In this document: positions 1-11,229 of the stretch, piece after piece
Position numbering within the stretch: the stretch's first letter is position 1
Layout of the letters: the number at the start of each line of letters is the position of its first letter
Assembly (NCBI GenBank): GCA_030220185.1
Contig: JASPKZ010007294.1
Span: forward strand, 1,438,001-1,502,000
Reading direction: 5' to 3'
DNA from: Diploptera punctata
Lineage: Eukaryota; Arthropoda; Insecta; Blattodea; Blaberidae
Length of the DNA: 64,000 nucleotides
Position numbers and translations under genes: made by a program
The notes under the pieces: generated by a model
Told to the model about the DNA's origin: nothing
Seen by the model: the letters and a program-made list of their open reading frames with translations, nothing else
Database searches by the model: none

Positions 1-405
1 ACGGATCTCTTGTATCTTTGGCTGGGCGCAGTATATTGCTGATTTTTTGTGTTGGCTTGTAGGTTGTAGATATGTTATATTTATTTAATATTCGACCAAT
101 TCTCTCCGTTATTGTCTTGATATATGGTAGGTACACCTTACCCTTAGCCTCCTCCTTGTTCCCGTTTTCGGATTTGTATTTATTGGGATTTATGGCTCGG
201 CGAAAATCTGTTTTGCTGTATCCATTGGATTGAAACGCTGCTTGGAGATGATTAATTTCTTCTTGTAGATACTGTGGTTCCGAAATCCTTTTGGCTCGTT
301 CCACCAGGGTTTTAATTATTCCGCGTTTTTGTCTGGGATGATGGTTGGACTGCTTATATGCCCGGAAGACGAACCTAATAGGGATCAAGACGCCGGCCGT
401 GAAAG
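1..405 (-). pseudogene. Penelope-like retroelement fragment, C-terminal part of the RT ORF
   Basis: On the minus strand an open frame runs from about 345 to base 1 and off the edge. It contains SNHHPRQKRGIIKTLVERA followed about 60 residues later by VYLPYIKTITERIGRI and YKPTQKISNIL. The SNHHP...KRG and VYLPYI...RIG blocks are hallmarks of the region between the reverse transcriptase and the GIY-YIG endonuclease of Penelope-like elements. The GIY-YIG domain, which would nick target DNA, would lie beyond base 1. Upstream of SNHHP the frame stays open only to a stop near 400, without the expected upstream RT motifs, so the 5' part is truncated or rearranged, and an unrelated LINE begins at about 413. 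Family recognition is from the motifs; activity cannot be judged. Confidence 0.85.
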
Positions 406-412
406 CCTACAG

Positions 413-1698
413 TTATACATAATCAGATACTATTTGGAAGAAAATTATGAACATAAGGAGAATGAAGTACAAGTAGGCTTTAGGTCTGAGAGATCTACAA
501 TTGATCACATATTTGTGGTAAAACAATTGATTGTAAAGACGAATTATAACAACCTACAAGTTCATTTCACATTTGTGGATTTAGAAAAGGCATATGACAT
601 TGTACCTTTACAAAAGTTGTGGGAAGCATTAGAAGATATGGCCATAAACGATACAATTATTAATGCAATAAAAATTTGTATAAAAATGCACTATCTAAAA
701 TTAAAATTGGAAAATATATATCAGAAGAAATTAAAGTAACAAATGGCCTTCGTCAAGGTTGTAGCATATCACCAACATTATTTAAGACATTTATACATAA
801 AGCACTGTCAAACTAGAGCAAAAAATTTTCAGAAATGGGAGTACCAATTGGAGATGGATCAACAGATACAATATATACACTGTTATTTGCGGATGACCAG
901 ATAATAATTGCTCAAGAATATGAAGACATGGAGTTTATGTTCAGAACCTTATTGGACGAATACGATAACTGGGATTTGAAAATAAATTTAGAAAAAAACA
1001 TTTTATGTGGGATGTGGAGCCGAAACCGAAGATATGGTATTAGAAAATGACAATGGGTATATTAGAGGATGTGAAGAATTTGGGTATCTGGGAGTAAAAT
1101 TAGATAAAGAGGACAAACAAGAAAGTTATATTAAGAACACAAAATAAATAAAGGTAGAGCAATAACAGCAATGATGAATGGAGTCTTATGGAACAGACAT
1201 ATAACCAGAAAAAATAAGTTACAAATATATAATTCAATAGTGAGTACTGTCACATATGGAGCTGAAGTTTGGAAATTCAACAAAAACTTAGAAAAAAAAC
1301 TTTTGTCGATCAAAATGGATTTCTTGAGGAGAGCAGCAAGATGTTCAAAATTAGACAAAATAAGAAATACTGTCATAAGAGAAAAAATGAATGTTAGTTA
1401 TTCAGTAGTAGATTATATACGGTATAAGCAATTAAATTGGTATGGGCACGTACGACGAATGCAAGAAGAAAGATTACCCAGGAAAACATTGGAATGGTGT
1501 CCACCTGGAAGAAAGAGGAGAGGAAGACTTCGAAACTCGTAGATTCTGGAAATAAGAACTGGAATTAGAGCAAGAGGATTGGAGGACATGAATTGGATGG
1601 AGAGAGACGAGTGGAAAAGAAAAATAAAACTTTAGGCACAGAATGATGTGTAAACATTAAAATTCTGTATATAAATAAATTATTATTATTATTATTAT
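413..1698 (+). pseudogene. Degenerate non-LTR retrotransposon (LINE-2f), RT core to 3' tail
   Basis: Three broken frames together give the second half of a LINE reverse transcriptase. The first (413-739) has GFRSERSTIDHIF and the motif A region FVDLEKAYDIVP with the catalytic Asp. Near 741-790 there is a motif B-like block (TNGLRQGCSISPTLF). The next frame (835-1050) has the active-site box LLFADDQ. The last (1171-1542) has the thumb and C-terminal block with YGAEVW, WYGHVRRMQEERLPRK and a basic RKRRGR tail. Frameshifts and stops separate the pieces, so it is dead. The copy is 5'-truncated at about 413 and ends in a (TTA)n tail at 1679-1698, typical of RTE-like elements. Clade assignment to RTE is an inference from tail and C-terminus. 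Confidence 0.82.
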
Positions 1699-2127
1699 CC
1701 TATTCTGTCTGGTATGATACCACAATCTATAGAAAAGGCACAACATTTTTGTTAAAGAAACTTTGGAATTGCTATCTAGAGCTAAATCTGAAACAGATAC
1801 AGCTGAATCTGAAAATGAATCTTAAGAGGAAATGATAATATCTTCTAATGAAGAACTGTGATTCTAATCATCAAATTCATTACCATCTTCATTAACGATG
1901 TGACCTTGTGTATGTACATTTGTGTACAAATAGTATTTTGACGTATCATAACCGTCTCCAAATGAGCAAGCAAACATTTCAAGAATATCTTACAAAATGA
2001 CAAATGTTGTACTTCATACTGGAGATTCTGAATATAGACGGAAAGTTTATTGCTTATAGCAGTTATTTTCTTGAGGTATAATTCCCCAAAATTGACCATA
2101 GTGATTAATAATTGGACTACATACTAA
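1699..2127. other. No recognised feature
   Basis: A+T-rich sequence between a LINE tail and a SINE. Short open stretches on both strands show no family motif. Confidence 0.4.
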
Positions 2128-2333
2128 TATCAGGATGCTTAAGGCCCAACGTTCCCCGAAAATCATCCGGCCATCATTATCATCCTTTATCGTTGTCATC
2201 ATCATCCTTCACCGGTGTGGAAAGCAACGGTAAGCTACCACACCTATAATTCCCTAGTAAAACTGCAAAGCATATCATTAAAATGCTATGATTACAGTGA
2301 AAAATCTGCCCTCGGGCAGAATTACTATGCATG
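2128..2333 (+). mobile_element. SINE A, 5'-truncated copy
   Basis: This copy keeps the central and 3' parts of SINE A: the AAGGCCCAACG block, an imperfect run of CATCATC, CCGGTGTGGAAAGCAACGG, the AAATGCTATGATTACAGTGA stretch and the terminal GCAGAATTACTATGCATGGA. It matches the full copies at 48567-48897 and 52511-52842. The tRNA-like head is missing. Confidence 0.85.
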
Positions 2334-2630
2334 GATAGTTTAAAAACGAAAATGTACATTATTCCACTAAAATGTACTATATTTAACTGAAAATACAATG
2401 GATTTAGTAACAGGCCACATTTAGGGTCTATTGAATGGAAAAGTAATCTTGGCCGCCTAAATCGGCAAAACATCCCAACTGTGAGACGACAGACTGGAGA
2501 CCAGCTGATGTGTGAAGTGGGGGATTATGTATGTCTTAATAAGATATAGTTACTTGTGGGGCTTAAGAGGCAATTTCTTGGTGTCTGCCAACACTTTAGA
2601 CAAATGGGTGCGCATGTCGGTTAATTATAC

Positions 2631-3081
2631 TTCCGTCTATGAAGATATCTGTTCCCTGATGTATTTGAACTTGTGACCCAGGCCGGCAAAAGTAATTTTG
2701 CTCCTGTCCTTAAGACAAAGGCCCGGGTTTGTGAGACGCCACGAATCCTTGGTGAAGGATACCTAGAATGCGGCGCTTTCGGCCGCCGAGAGCGACATCC
2801 CTAATCCAAGAACTCCTCCAAAATCTTAAGCTTCAAGCCCGCCATCGTTCTAGTAGGCCAATAAGTGGTGATCATCAGCAAAGGCCAGGTAAGCCAACTG
2901 GGAGCCATATCCCAACGCCACGCCGCTCAGAGTCTCGAGCCCGTTGAGGAACGGCTCCATTATCATATTGAAAAGCAGGGTCGACATAGTGCCCCCCTCG
3001 CACTTTATCCCGTATAATGTGGTGAGTCCCTATTCTAATCGTCGTGTGTATACCCTTGTAAGCCAGGCACACCATAGACAC
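2631..3081 (-). pseudogene. R2/NeSL-type LINE reverse transcriptase fragment
   Basis: On the minus strand, with one frameshift near 2988, the reading is LAYKGIHTTIRIG, then GGTMSTLLFNMIMEPFLNGL, then LAYLAFADDHHLLA, then GMSLSAAES and, after decay, AGLGHKFKYIREQIS. This order corresponds to RT motif B (normally QGxPLSPLLFN), the catalytic box FADD and the downstream GMxLxxxKC and FKYLGxxI segments of R2- and NeSL-type elements. The Q-G-D of motif B is changed to GGT. The local base composition is clearly more G+C-rich than its neighbours. It is a short relic with stops, not a working gene. Clade is inferred from motif spacing; another site-specific LINE clade is possible. Confidence 0.62.
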
Positions 3082-3216
3082 AAAGTAGACTGCCTCAGAA
3101 CTTCAGAAAAAATACCCACATTTTGGTTAAAATTATCCTCCGAAATAAGAGAATCATATTTATTCCCGCCGTTCGCCTGCGCATGCTTCAATTTCTTCAC
3201 TTAGACTTTTAGAGCA

Positions 3217-3334
3217 CTAAGGTTCGGTTTCACCAACAGAGGTAACTTTATTACGCCAGTTTAAGCTATGCGTTATGCATGGGGAAAACTGGCGTAATAC
3301 AGTTACCTCTGTTGGTGAAACTGACCCTAAGGCG
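3217..3334. repeat. Fold-back (hairpin) MITE-like repeat
   Basis: Arms of about 45 bp face each other across about 20 bp. The left arm holds GTTTCACCAACAGAGGTAAC and ATTACGCCAGTTT; the right arm holds the reverse complement with one or two mismatches. The outer ends read CTAAGG and CCTTAG-like. No coding capacity. Confidence 0.85.
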
Positions 3335-4109
3335 TTTTCCATCTTCGGAAACAGCGGTTAAATCTGCGAAGAAGGTTTTGGAATACTTGTCTGGCAGAAA
3401 CGCTGGGACAAGTGTATTCAAAGAATATTACTTTGAAGATTACCATCAAAATTCAGAGGTCGGGTGGAGGTATGTAGCAAAAACAAAATTATTTATTGAA
3501 CAGTCCTCGATTTATTATTATTTTATGAAAATATAGTAATTACCGTTGGTATTCCTCATGATTGAACTGACACTATTAAACTCCAACTGTTCTGAATAAC
3601 TAAAGTTATTGATAATACATTACACAACCGCACGGAATACACAATATTTGTTCAGGAATCTGAAAAGTCACTCATGAGAGAATGAGGTGTCCGCCCAGTT
3701 GTGGTCAGCTCAGCGTGAGAGAACTTCATATTTCGTGTGCGATTAGGATGACATGCAGATGGTATGCGACACCCACACATGCGGTATCACCCACGCGTCA
3801 CTCGGTTCATCGTCTTGATACTGCAATAAACACGCGATATACAAAATCTGTATCACAGTTATAATCTGCAGTCACAAATACTGCTATGCGAGAAATAAGT
3901 TTAAACAAATACATGATATATTGGCATCATACGTACACTCCTCTGCAACATGGCAGGTCCCTTGTACTCGTACTTCTATTACAATTCAGAAAAATTACAT
4001 ACAGTAGGTCAGCTGACATTAAAATTTCGTACTTATAACATATAGGCCATATGGAAGCCAGTTTCAATGACCTGCAGTTGTCTCTATGGTTGATGGTGAT
4101 ATCACACAT
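3335..4109. other. No recognised feature
   Basis: Short frames here (for example 3343-3534) show no recognisable domain, and I see no repeat shared with the rest of the window. Confidence 0.4.
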
Positions 4110-4121
4110 CAATATAATAAT

Positions 4122-4169
<48 letters not shown>
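4110..4169. repeat. (TAA)n microsatellite, left of SINE A
   Basis: About 18 AAT/TAA units directly abut the 3' end of the SINE that follows. Confidence 0.95.
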
Positions 4170-4503
4170 CCATCCATAGTAATTCTGCCCGAAGGCAGGT
4201 CCTTCACTGCAATCACTTTCATGCTATGCTTGCAGCTTTACTAGGGAATTGTGTAGGTGTGGTAGCTTCCCGTTGCTTTCCACACCAGTGAAGATGATGA
4301 TGATAATGGTAATGGTAAGGATGATATGATAAGGATGATGGCCATATGATGCCGGGGACCGTTTGGGCCTTAAAGTTTTCCTGACATTTGTCTTACAGGT
4401 GAGGAAAAACCCCGATAAAAACCTCACCCAGAAAAACTGCCCCGACAGGGGATCGAACCCAGGCCCACTGCGTGACAAGGCAGCACGCTACCTCGAGGTG
4501 GAC
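4170..4503 (-). mobile_element. SINE A, full-length, minus strand
   Basis: Read on the minus strand: GTCCACC start, tRNA-like head with A-box-like and B-box sequence (GGTTCGATCCC consensus, here mutated to GGGTTCGATCCCC), the central GGTGAGGTTTTTATCGGGG block, CCTCACCTGTAAGACAAATG, CATCATC run, GGTGTGGAAAGCAACGGGA and the GCAGAATTACTATGGATGGA terminus. The element is non-coding and would be transcribed by Pol III from the internal promoter, then mobilised by a LINE. Both flanks are TAA microsatellite. Confidence 0.92.
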
Positions 4504-4547
<44 letters not shown>

Positions 4548-4640
4548 GCTTTATTTTAGCTGGCAGAGTTAAGGCCATAAGGCCTTCTCTTCCACTCAAC
4601 CAGCGAATAGTAAAATTATACAAAAATTACATATTTATTA
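4504..4640 (-). mobile_element. 3' UTR and (TTA)n tail of a LINE (LINE-3f), minus strand
   Basis: On the minus strand the sequence reads ...GGAAGAGAAGGCCTTATGG, AACTCTGCCAGCTAAAATAA, AGCTT and then (TTA)n (4504-4546). Related stretches sit beside TAA repeats at 22800-22885 and 40131-40361. The AATAAA-like sequence followed by a TTA tail marks it as a 5'-truncated retrotransposon 3' end. No protein-coding part remains. Confidence 0.6.
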
Positions 4641-4981
4641 CAATTTTAAGTTATTCTTAAAATATAGAGTTAAACAAAAGACAATGGTGATGTGATCTAA
4701 TACTAGCTAATACTAACAAAAACATCGAATATAATAAAATTAAAATGATATAAACTAAAATTAAATATGTGAAGATTATAAGACAAAACAACATTCTTCA
4801 GTGGGTAACATTTCGATTCTCATTAAAAAAATTATCCCGTGATATATTCAAACTTCGTTCGTTATATGCTGTATTTGCAAAATGAATAACTAAGTATATA
4901 AATACATAAATAAACATATAATTCGAAAATGACATATAAAAGTATCAAAGAGAAATGTAACGTTAGTAGCAATTCAGTATG
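4641..4981. other. No recognised feature
   Basis: A+T-rich and possibly further LINE-3f 3' UTR, but without a second copy long enough to prove it. Confidence 0.35.
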
Positions 4982-5054
<73 letters not shown>

Positions 5055-5356
5055 TGTATGTATGTATGTATGTATGTATGTATGTATGTATGTATGTATG
5101 TATGTATGTATGTATGTATGTATGTATGTATGTATGTATGTATGTACGTATGTACGTATGTACGTATGTACGTATGTACGTATGTACGTATGTACGTATG
5201 TAAGTATGTACGTATGTACGTATGTACGTATGTACGTATGTACGTATGTACGTATGTACGTATGTACGTATGTACGTATGTACGTATGTACGTATGTACG
5301 TATGTACGTATGTACGTATGTACGTATGTACGTATGTACGTATGTATGTATGTATG
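4982..5356. repeat. Compound microsatellite (TA)n-(TATG)n-(TACGTATG)n-(TATG)n
   Basis: About 22 TA units are followed by about 29 TATG units (5027-5142), then about 25 eight-base TACGTATG units (5143-5340) and a few TATG units. One unit carries TAAG near 5202. The long Tyr/Met/Cys/Val and His/Thr/Ile/Arg frames across this block on both strands are artefacts of the repeat. Confidence 0.98.
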
Positions 5357-5726
5357 TGTTTGTGCCAATTCTAAGAATATTATATAGTTCAATTACAGAC
5401 CCATAGAACGACGAGATATAGGGCAGCCAAATTGCGATGGTGTGACCAGTTCTAGACCACAGTTAACTGTTTTACTTTTGAGACGGACAGGCCAGATGGC
5501 CTAATCTATGATATATATTATATTGTAGTATTTGTGCATATGACTATGATAGGTTTGTTGATTTTTTCGCGTCAAAGATTTAAGTTTGTTCTCTGGCAAA
5601 CGTTTCGACATGCTATTATCAAGAAATAATAATTACACATAGGATTACTTCGAAACGTTAAAACCAATGGCCAGAGGCGAACCTTGAATCTTAGACTCGG
5701 AAAACCCAAGAAACGTTTTTTAAAAT

Positions 5727-5788
5727 TATATATATATATATGTGTGTGTGTGTGTGCGTGCGTTTGTGTGTGTGTGTGTGTGTGTGTT
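5727..5788. repeat. (TA)n(TG)n microsatellite
   Basis: TA repeats change to TG repeats interrupted by TGCGTGCGTT. Confidence 0.95.
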
Positions 5789-6381
5789 TGCGATCACTTA
5801 GTGTGGAGGATCCAATTTTTTTTTTTTCCAATTTTCAAACATCAATTTTAGAAAACTTAGCCATTTGTTAATTAGCCTGTAAAAATAATCATCTGGGAAT
5901 GGTTTATATTGTAACTCTTATTTGTTGGAAAAAATAGTTTTTTTTTGTTTATATAATTAATGTTATTTAATAATAACACTACGAGTCGGGTATTTAAATT
6001 CCATTCATACACTTAAATTACTGCATTTTTACAGCGATCTGAAAAAATTTTTATATCTAAAAAATATCATAACGAAATTTTTAAGATATATCGTAAGAGT
6101 AAACCCTTGACTGGGTATACACAAATATTTAAAATATCACCTAAAACTGAACATACTGTACATATTTTGGTGGGATCATAAGACTCTATAGCAAATTTGC
6201 CAGCTTTGTAGGATGAAAAGTGTTTATGTATTCTTCCACAAGGTAAGTGATGTATCTAGAGCACATATTCACCCACACTGTAAAGCTGCCTTTTAACTCT
6301 CATTAGATGTTTTAAATTGAAATTTATTTTGAACAATTTCTCATTTCCATAACAATTCGGAAGCTTGTCATTATCAATCAA
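5789..6381. other. No recognised feature
   Basis: A+T-rich, no ORF of note and no repeat shared with other parts of the window. Confidence 0.4.
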
Positions 6382-7798
6382 ATGGTAAAATCAGGGGGAG
6401 AAAAATTGATGGACAAGATACGCTGGTTGCTTAGTATGATTTGGGATAAAGAAGCTCTTCCAGATGAATGTAAAGAATCAATTATGGTACCAATTTATAA
6501 GAAAGGAAATAAAACTGATTGCAACAACTATAGAGGCATCTCATTACTTTCAACTTCGTACAAAATTCTACCAAATATATTAGTAAGCAGACTTAGAAGA
6601 AACAGGTCAACAACAGATCAGATTTTTAGCTTAACACAGATTTTAGAAAAGAAATGGGAATATAATGGTAGTGTACATCAACTTCATAAAGGCATATGAT
6701 TCAATTAAGAGGGAGAAATTATATAGTATCTTACTAGAGTTCGGAATTCCTAAAAAGTTAGATAGACTTATACGAATGTGTCTAAATGACACAAAGGTGC
6801 GTGTAGGCAACAGTTTTCGGATACTTTTGAAATCGAGAATGGGTTGAAGTAAGGAGATGCACTATCTCCCCTACTATTTAATTTTGTACTAGAGCATGCC
6901 ATCAAGTCTTCAGAGGATGAAGAAGGCCTACAAGTCAATGGTATTAATAAGCTGTTAGTTTATGTCGATGATGTAGTATTATTGGGCGACAGCGAGGAGA
7001 TACTAAAGGACAACACGCACGCACTACTGAGTAACACTAAGAATTTGGGACTGGAAGTAAATATCAATAAAACTAAATATATAGTCACACATAGAAATAC
7101 ATTATATAATGTAAATGGACAGCTAATGACAAATGAGGGAAATTTTGAGGAAGTGGCTAAATTCAAATACCTAGGAACAATAATCACAAACAGGAATGAG
7201 ATGCAGAACGAAATTAAACATAGGCTCAATTCTGGAAATGCGTGCTATTATGTATTACAGAGACACTTGCCTTCCCAACTCCTTTAAAAAAAAGTTAAAT
7301 TGAAAATATATAAAACTATTATTCTAACAGTTATATTATATGGATGCGAAACATGGATTCTTACGTTAAGGGAGGAAAGGAGATTACTAGTATTTGAGAA
7401 TAAAGTTTTTAGGAAAATGTTTGGACCAAAGAGAGATGAACAGACAGGAGAATGCAGAAGACTACATAACAATAAACTACATGGTCTTTATAGGAAGCCA
7501 GATATAAGAACAGTTAAGTCTCGTAGACTGCGATGGGCAGGACGTGTGGCACGAATGGGGAATGAAAGACATGCATGGAAGCTTCTTGTAGGAAACCCGG
7601 AGAGAAAACGCCCAGTTGGTAGAACAAGAATGAGGTGGGAGAATAACATTAACTATGATTTGAGGGAAGCAGATTATACAGGGGATGATTTTAATACATT
7701 GGCTCAGGATAGGGATGTATGGAGAGCTTATGTCCGTGCAGCCATGAACATACTGGTTCGTAAGTGCCAGTGAGTTATTTAGTTAGTTAGTTAGAAGT
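6382..7798 (+). pseudogene. LINE-1f copy, 5'-truncated RT with internal deletion
   Basis: The copy begins inside the RT at KSGGEKLMDKIR and reads KESIMVPIYKKGNKTDCNNY, RGISLLSTSYKI, the active-site box as LVYVDDVVLL, FKYLGTIITNRN, YGCETWILTLR and the C-terminal WENNINYDLREADYTGDD and WRAYVRAAMN. Compared with the better copy at 35450-38731 it lacks about 20 residues after LVSRL (joining directly to RRNRSTTDQIF) and has frameshifts near 6690, 6845 and 7287. The YADD box is YVDD. It ends with the family 3' end, GTGAGTTATT then a (TTAG)n tail at 7770-7798. Dead copy. Confidence 0.9.
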
Positions 7799-10403
7799 TC
7801 AACCTAACCTCTGACATCTTATGGTAAAATATAAGATTGTGAAGAAGATTTTCATTAACAATGATTTTATTAGATGGCTTTGAATAATATTTATCAACAT
7901 TTGTAATTATAAAAAAACATAGCTGTATCCTTGCATTGATTAACCCTGGGCCACTTGTGTAGATGGCCTTGATTAGAATTTATAAATTGATTGGCTTAAC
8001 TGTTAGTTTCTTTCATTATTGTCTGCATTAAAGCGTCGTAAAAATTGAATATCCCTTATGCACTTATTACTTTACGGTGAGTTTGTTCTATACATTTAAA
8101 TTCAATTTTATTATAATTTTTGTAAATATTACATATTTACTTTTTGTCTATTACAATTACTTGCACTTTGTGTTTTGCGGTCTTCCGAAGGTGTATCAAC
8201 CAGACTAGTTTAGTCTTCGAACTCGTCACTTTCTTCTTCGTCACTGTTATCGTTTTCTCTCGCTTATCACCCATAAAACTGTTATCAGTAACATCACTAT
8301 CTCACTACTACTATAATAAATTCTAACAATTTAAAATGAATGTTCTTATAAAATTTGAATAATTTCATCAGAGCTGTGTTCGCGCGACGTGCATGGTTGC
8401 GACATATTTACACGCATTAATATTCCAGGAACATGGAGTATTGAAACAGTAGTCATTTAAATTTGTCATCTCGAAATGTGTTAATGTCTGCAGAAAGGAG
8501 ATCTACAAGCATTCAATATTACGTGGGCAAAATAGTACCTCTCAATTCCAAGCGATGGTAGAGGAATACGAGATTTATCAGCGTATGTATTCCGTGAGTT
8601 GGTAGGCCTACTCGGGATACCGCCAGTATGGAAGGAATATGTACGCCAGCACGTGCACCAGTTCCTGGATCAAGGATTAAGTCAAGCTATGAAACGACAT
8701 TTTCTTTGTAATTGCACATCGACTTTAATATATTGGAAACAGTTCAAAATTGTTCTACAAAGAAAAAAAATTAAATATACTTTATAGGCTACTCCCACCT
8801 TATCTACCTTTGCTCTTCCTCTTCCACAAATAAACTATAATAATCAAAATCATCAAAACTTGGGTCCCTACAGAACATTCTAAACAGGTAAACTAACTTT
8901 GAGGCTTTTTATGTTCCCAAACTGTTTCTACGTTTAGAGTGAACTATTCCAAATGATAAAAAAATGCGCTCGATATCAATAAAAGAGGCCATAGCTGTGA
9001 ATAGCTTTGAATTACGGTAAACACTTTTACATTAAATGTTTCCTATTAATTTGTATCTCTTTCCTACCAATCATAAGACGACACTCTCTACGTAATCTCA
9101 GTTTCAAGAAAGTTTTATGGGATGGTGGTAATTTAGCTTGAAAGTTCTCCAGCAAAATTAAAGCAGTGTTTTATTTATTTATTTATTTTATATTCAGAGG
9201 TGAGGTACATAGCATATATGTTGTTTCCTTGCGAGCAAACATGTATGAAAAAAAGGTGAGCTGAAGTTATGGCCATATTTTATCGTTTTCTAAGTCTGTT
9301 AAAAATCCTAATCAGTTATTTCCACAAAGAAACAATTAGTTCATGATACTTTGTCTAATTCTGAATAAATGCGTTTCCATGTTGGTATAATTTCTTGAAC
9401 AATATTTATTTGCAAACTTAAATTTGATACTTGCTATCAAATTATCAGGCACATTATAATTTTATTCACAAATGTTGAGTACATGTACCAATTTTTTATT
9501 AAGTTTAAGATTCAAGAGAATCCACCATACTCTTCCATCTAATTTTAATAGGAAGGATTAGTTTAGATCATCCACACTGGGGCCAACGAGAATTGGCAAA
9601 TTGATGAAGTACTATACAACGCTATTCACACATGTTGTAAAACACGTTATTGAAAATCAAAACATTTGTTTGAGGGCAAAACAACCATAAGATATAACAA
9701 GATTTAAATAATAATTTGAGTTCTAAAATCTATCGTAAATTTTCGTAACATTAACTTCATTTTCTGTAACAACTTTCTCACTTTGCAGTTTACATCATTA
9801 TAATGCTTTGGTTTCCATATTCGCTAAATAACCAGTTGTATGAAGATTTCCAGAGATATCAATTGTACCAATTTTGTAAATATCGCCATATTAAGTTGCT
9901 ATTTTTACACTAATAAGAGGATCATTGTGATTGTTGACATCCGTGACACCCAAGACAATGTCACTTCCAACTAAATTACAAAGTTTTGATTTTTATTCTT
10001 CAAATATATTATTTAGTAGAGAACCCCCTGTCTCTATTCTCGTTGGGGCAAATAACCTGATGAAGATCCTGCATTAACTTAACAAACTGGGGGTCTTCTA
10101 TACGTGTAATGCAGAATTTAATGGCTATACTGTATAAAGCGTGATATTGCTGATCCAAATTAATTTTTACAGTTTCGATAGTTCTAGTAAAGTGGTATCT
10201 GAAGAACTATAACTTCCAGCTACTTTCGAATTTGGGATTTGTCTAAATTGGAAAGAAAATTGTCTTCTGTTGACCTTGTTCCTGACGAAATATCCCACAA
10301 TTTTTGAATTGGCAGTATCATAGAACTGGACGTTGAATTATACACAGGAGTGCCTAAAACATCAATTTAGTCTTAAATTTAAATAATATTTAAGAGTTTA
10401 ATA
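7799..10403. other. No recognised gene; small (TTTA)n at 9172-9190
   Basis: About 2.6 kb of unique-looking A+T-rich DNA. Short open frames (for example 8144-8326 and 8599-8787) show no domain I recognise. The only simple repeat is a short TTTA run. Confidence 0.4.
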
Positions 10404-10508
10404 TATATAAAATTTGTACCTGAGATCTCAGTTGTCCTCAACTAGATGGCATTCTGTAATATATCATCTAGTTGAGGATAACTGAGATCTCAGGTACCAA
10501 TTTTATAT
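10404..10508. repeat. Fold-back hairpin repeat
   Basis: Arms of about 45 bp (10404-10448 and 10464-10508) are nearly perfect inverted copies, including ACCTGAGATCTCAGTT and CCTCAACTAGATG, around a 15-bp loop. Confidence 0.9.
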
Positions 10509-11229
10509 TTTTAACTTTTACATGATATAGGTCCAAGTAACAAAATGAATATTATGAGAGAAATATATTGTTTTAATTTGAGCTCATTCCCAATCAAGAA
10601 CAAATGGAGAAGAAGATATCAATCAATGAATCTGATAAACATGAATGCAGGGCATTCGTCCCTTGAAAAATATGTGAAGTGAAATGAGTTATAACTAAAA
10701 CTTGCTATTCAATGATAATACAGACTCAGCTATTTCTATAAATCTATAATATTAGTTTGTTTCATAAGAAATGTAACGCCTTGTGCTGGCACGTGTGATT
10801 GAGTTTGTTCCAATCGATGTGGGTATTAATTCTCAAAACAGGAACGAGTACATGAACTTTTGAGGATCACAGGTTCAAACCCTACCAGACCCCTTACTAA
10901 ACAAACGCCTTGACGAAAATTCAGGAATTAGGAGGAATCGAATTGCTTCGAAACCCAGAAAATTTCCTATATATTACGCCTTAAGAATTATTCGATCCAT
11001 TGATCGTTTCTTGCGTGAAATTAAAGAAAAAATGAAGCTATGTAAGTGGGTCTGAAAGAATTCTTCAGATTAAAAACAAAAGATGACATTATAAACCTTG
11101 CTGAAAGATGGCTAAATAATATAGCATTTGATGGTCGCTACTTTGAATAGTAATTTAATTTCTTGTCAGAAAATATTCAAAATAATTTTAAAAAATACAT
11201 AATTTATTTAATTAAATGCTTTTAATGTA
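10509..11229. other. No recognised feature
   Basis: No ORF of note, no clear tRNA-like or transposon motif. Confidence 0.4.

Noticed and set aside
4862..5406. Long open frames on both strands (up to 176 codons)
   Set aside because: They are translations of TA/TATG/TACG repeats and have no non-repeat coding sequence.
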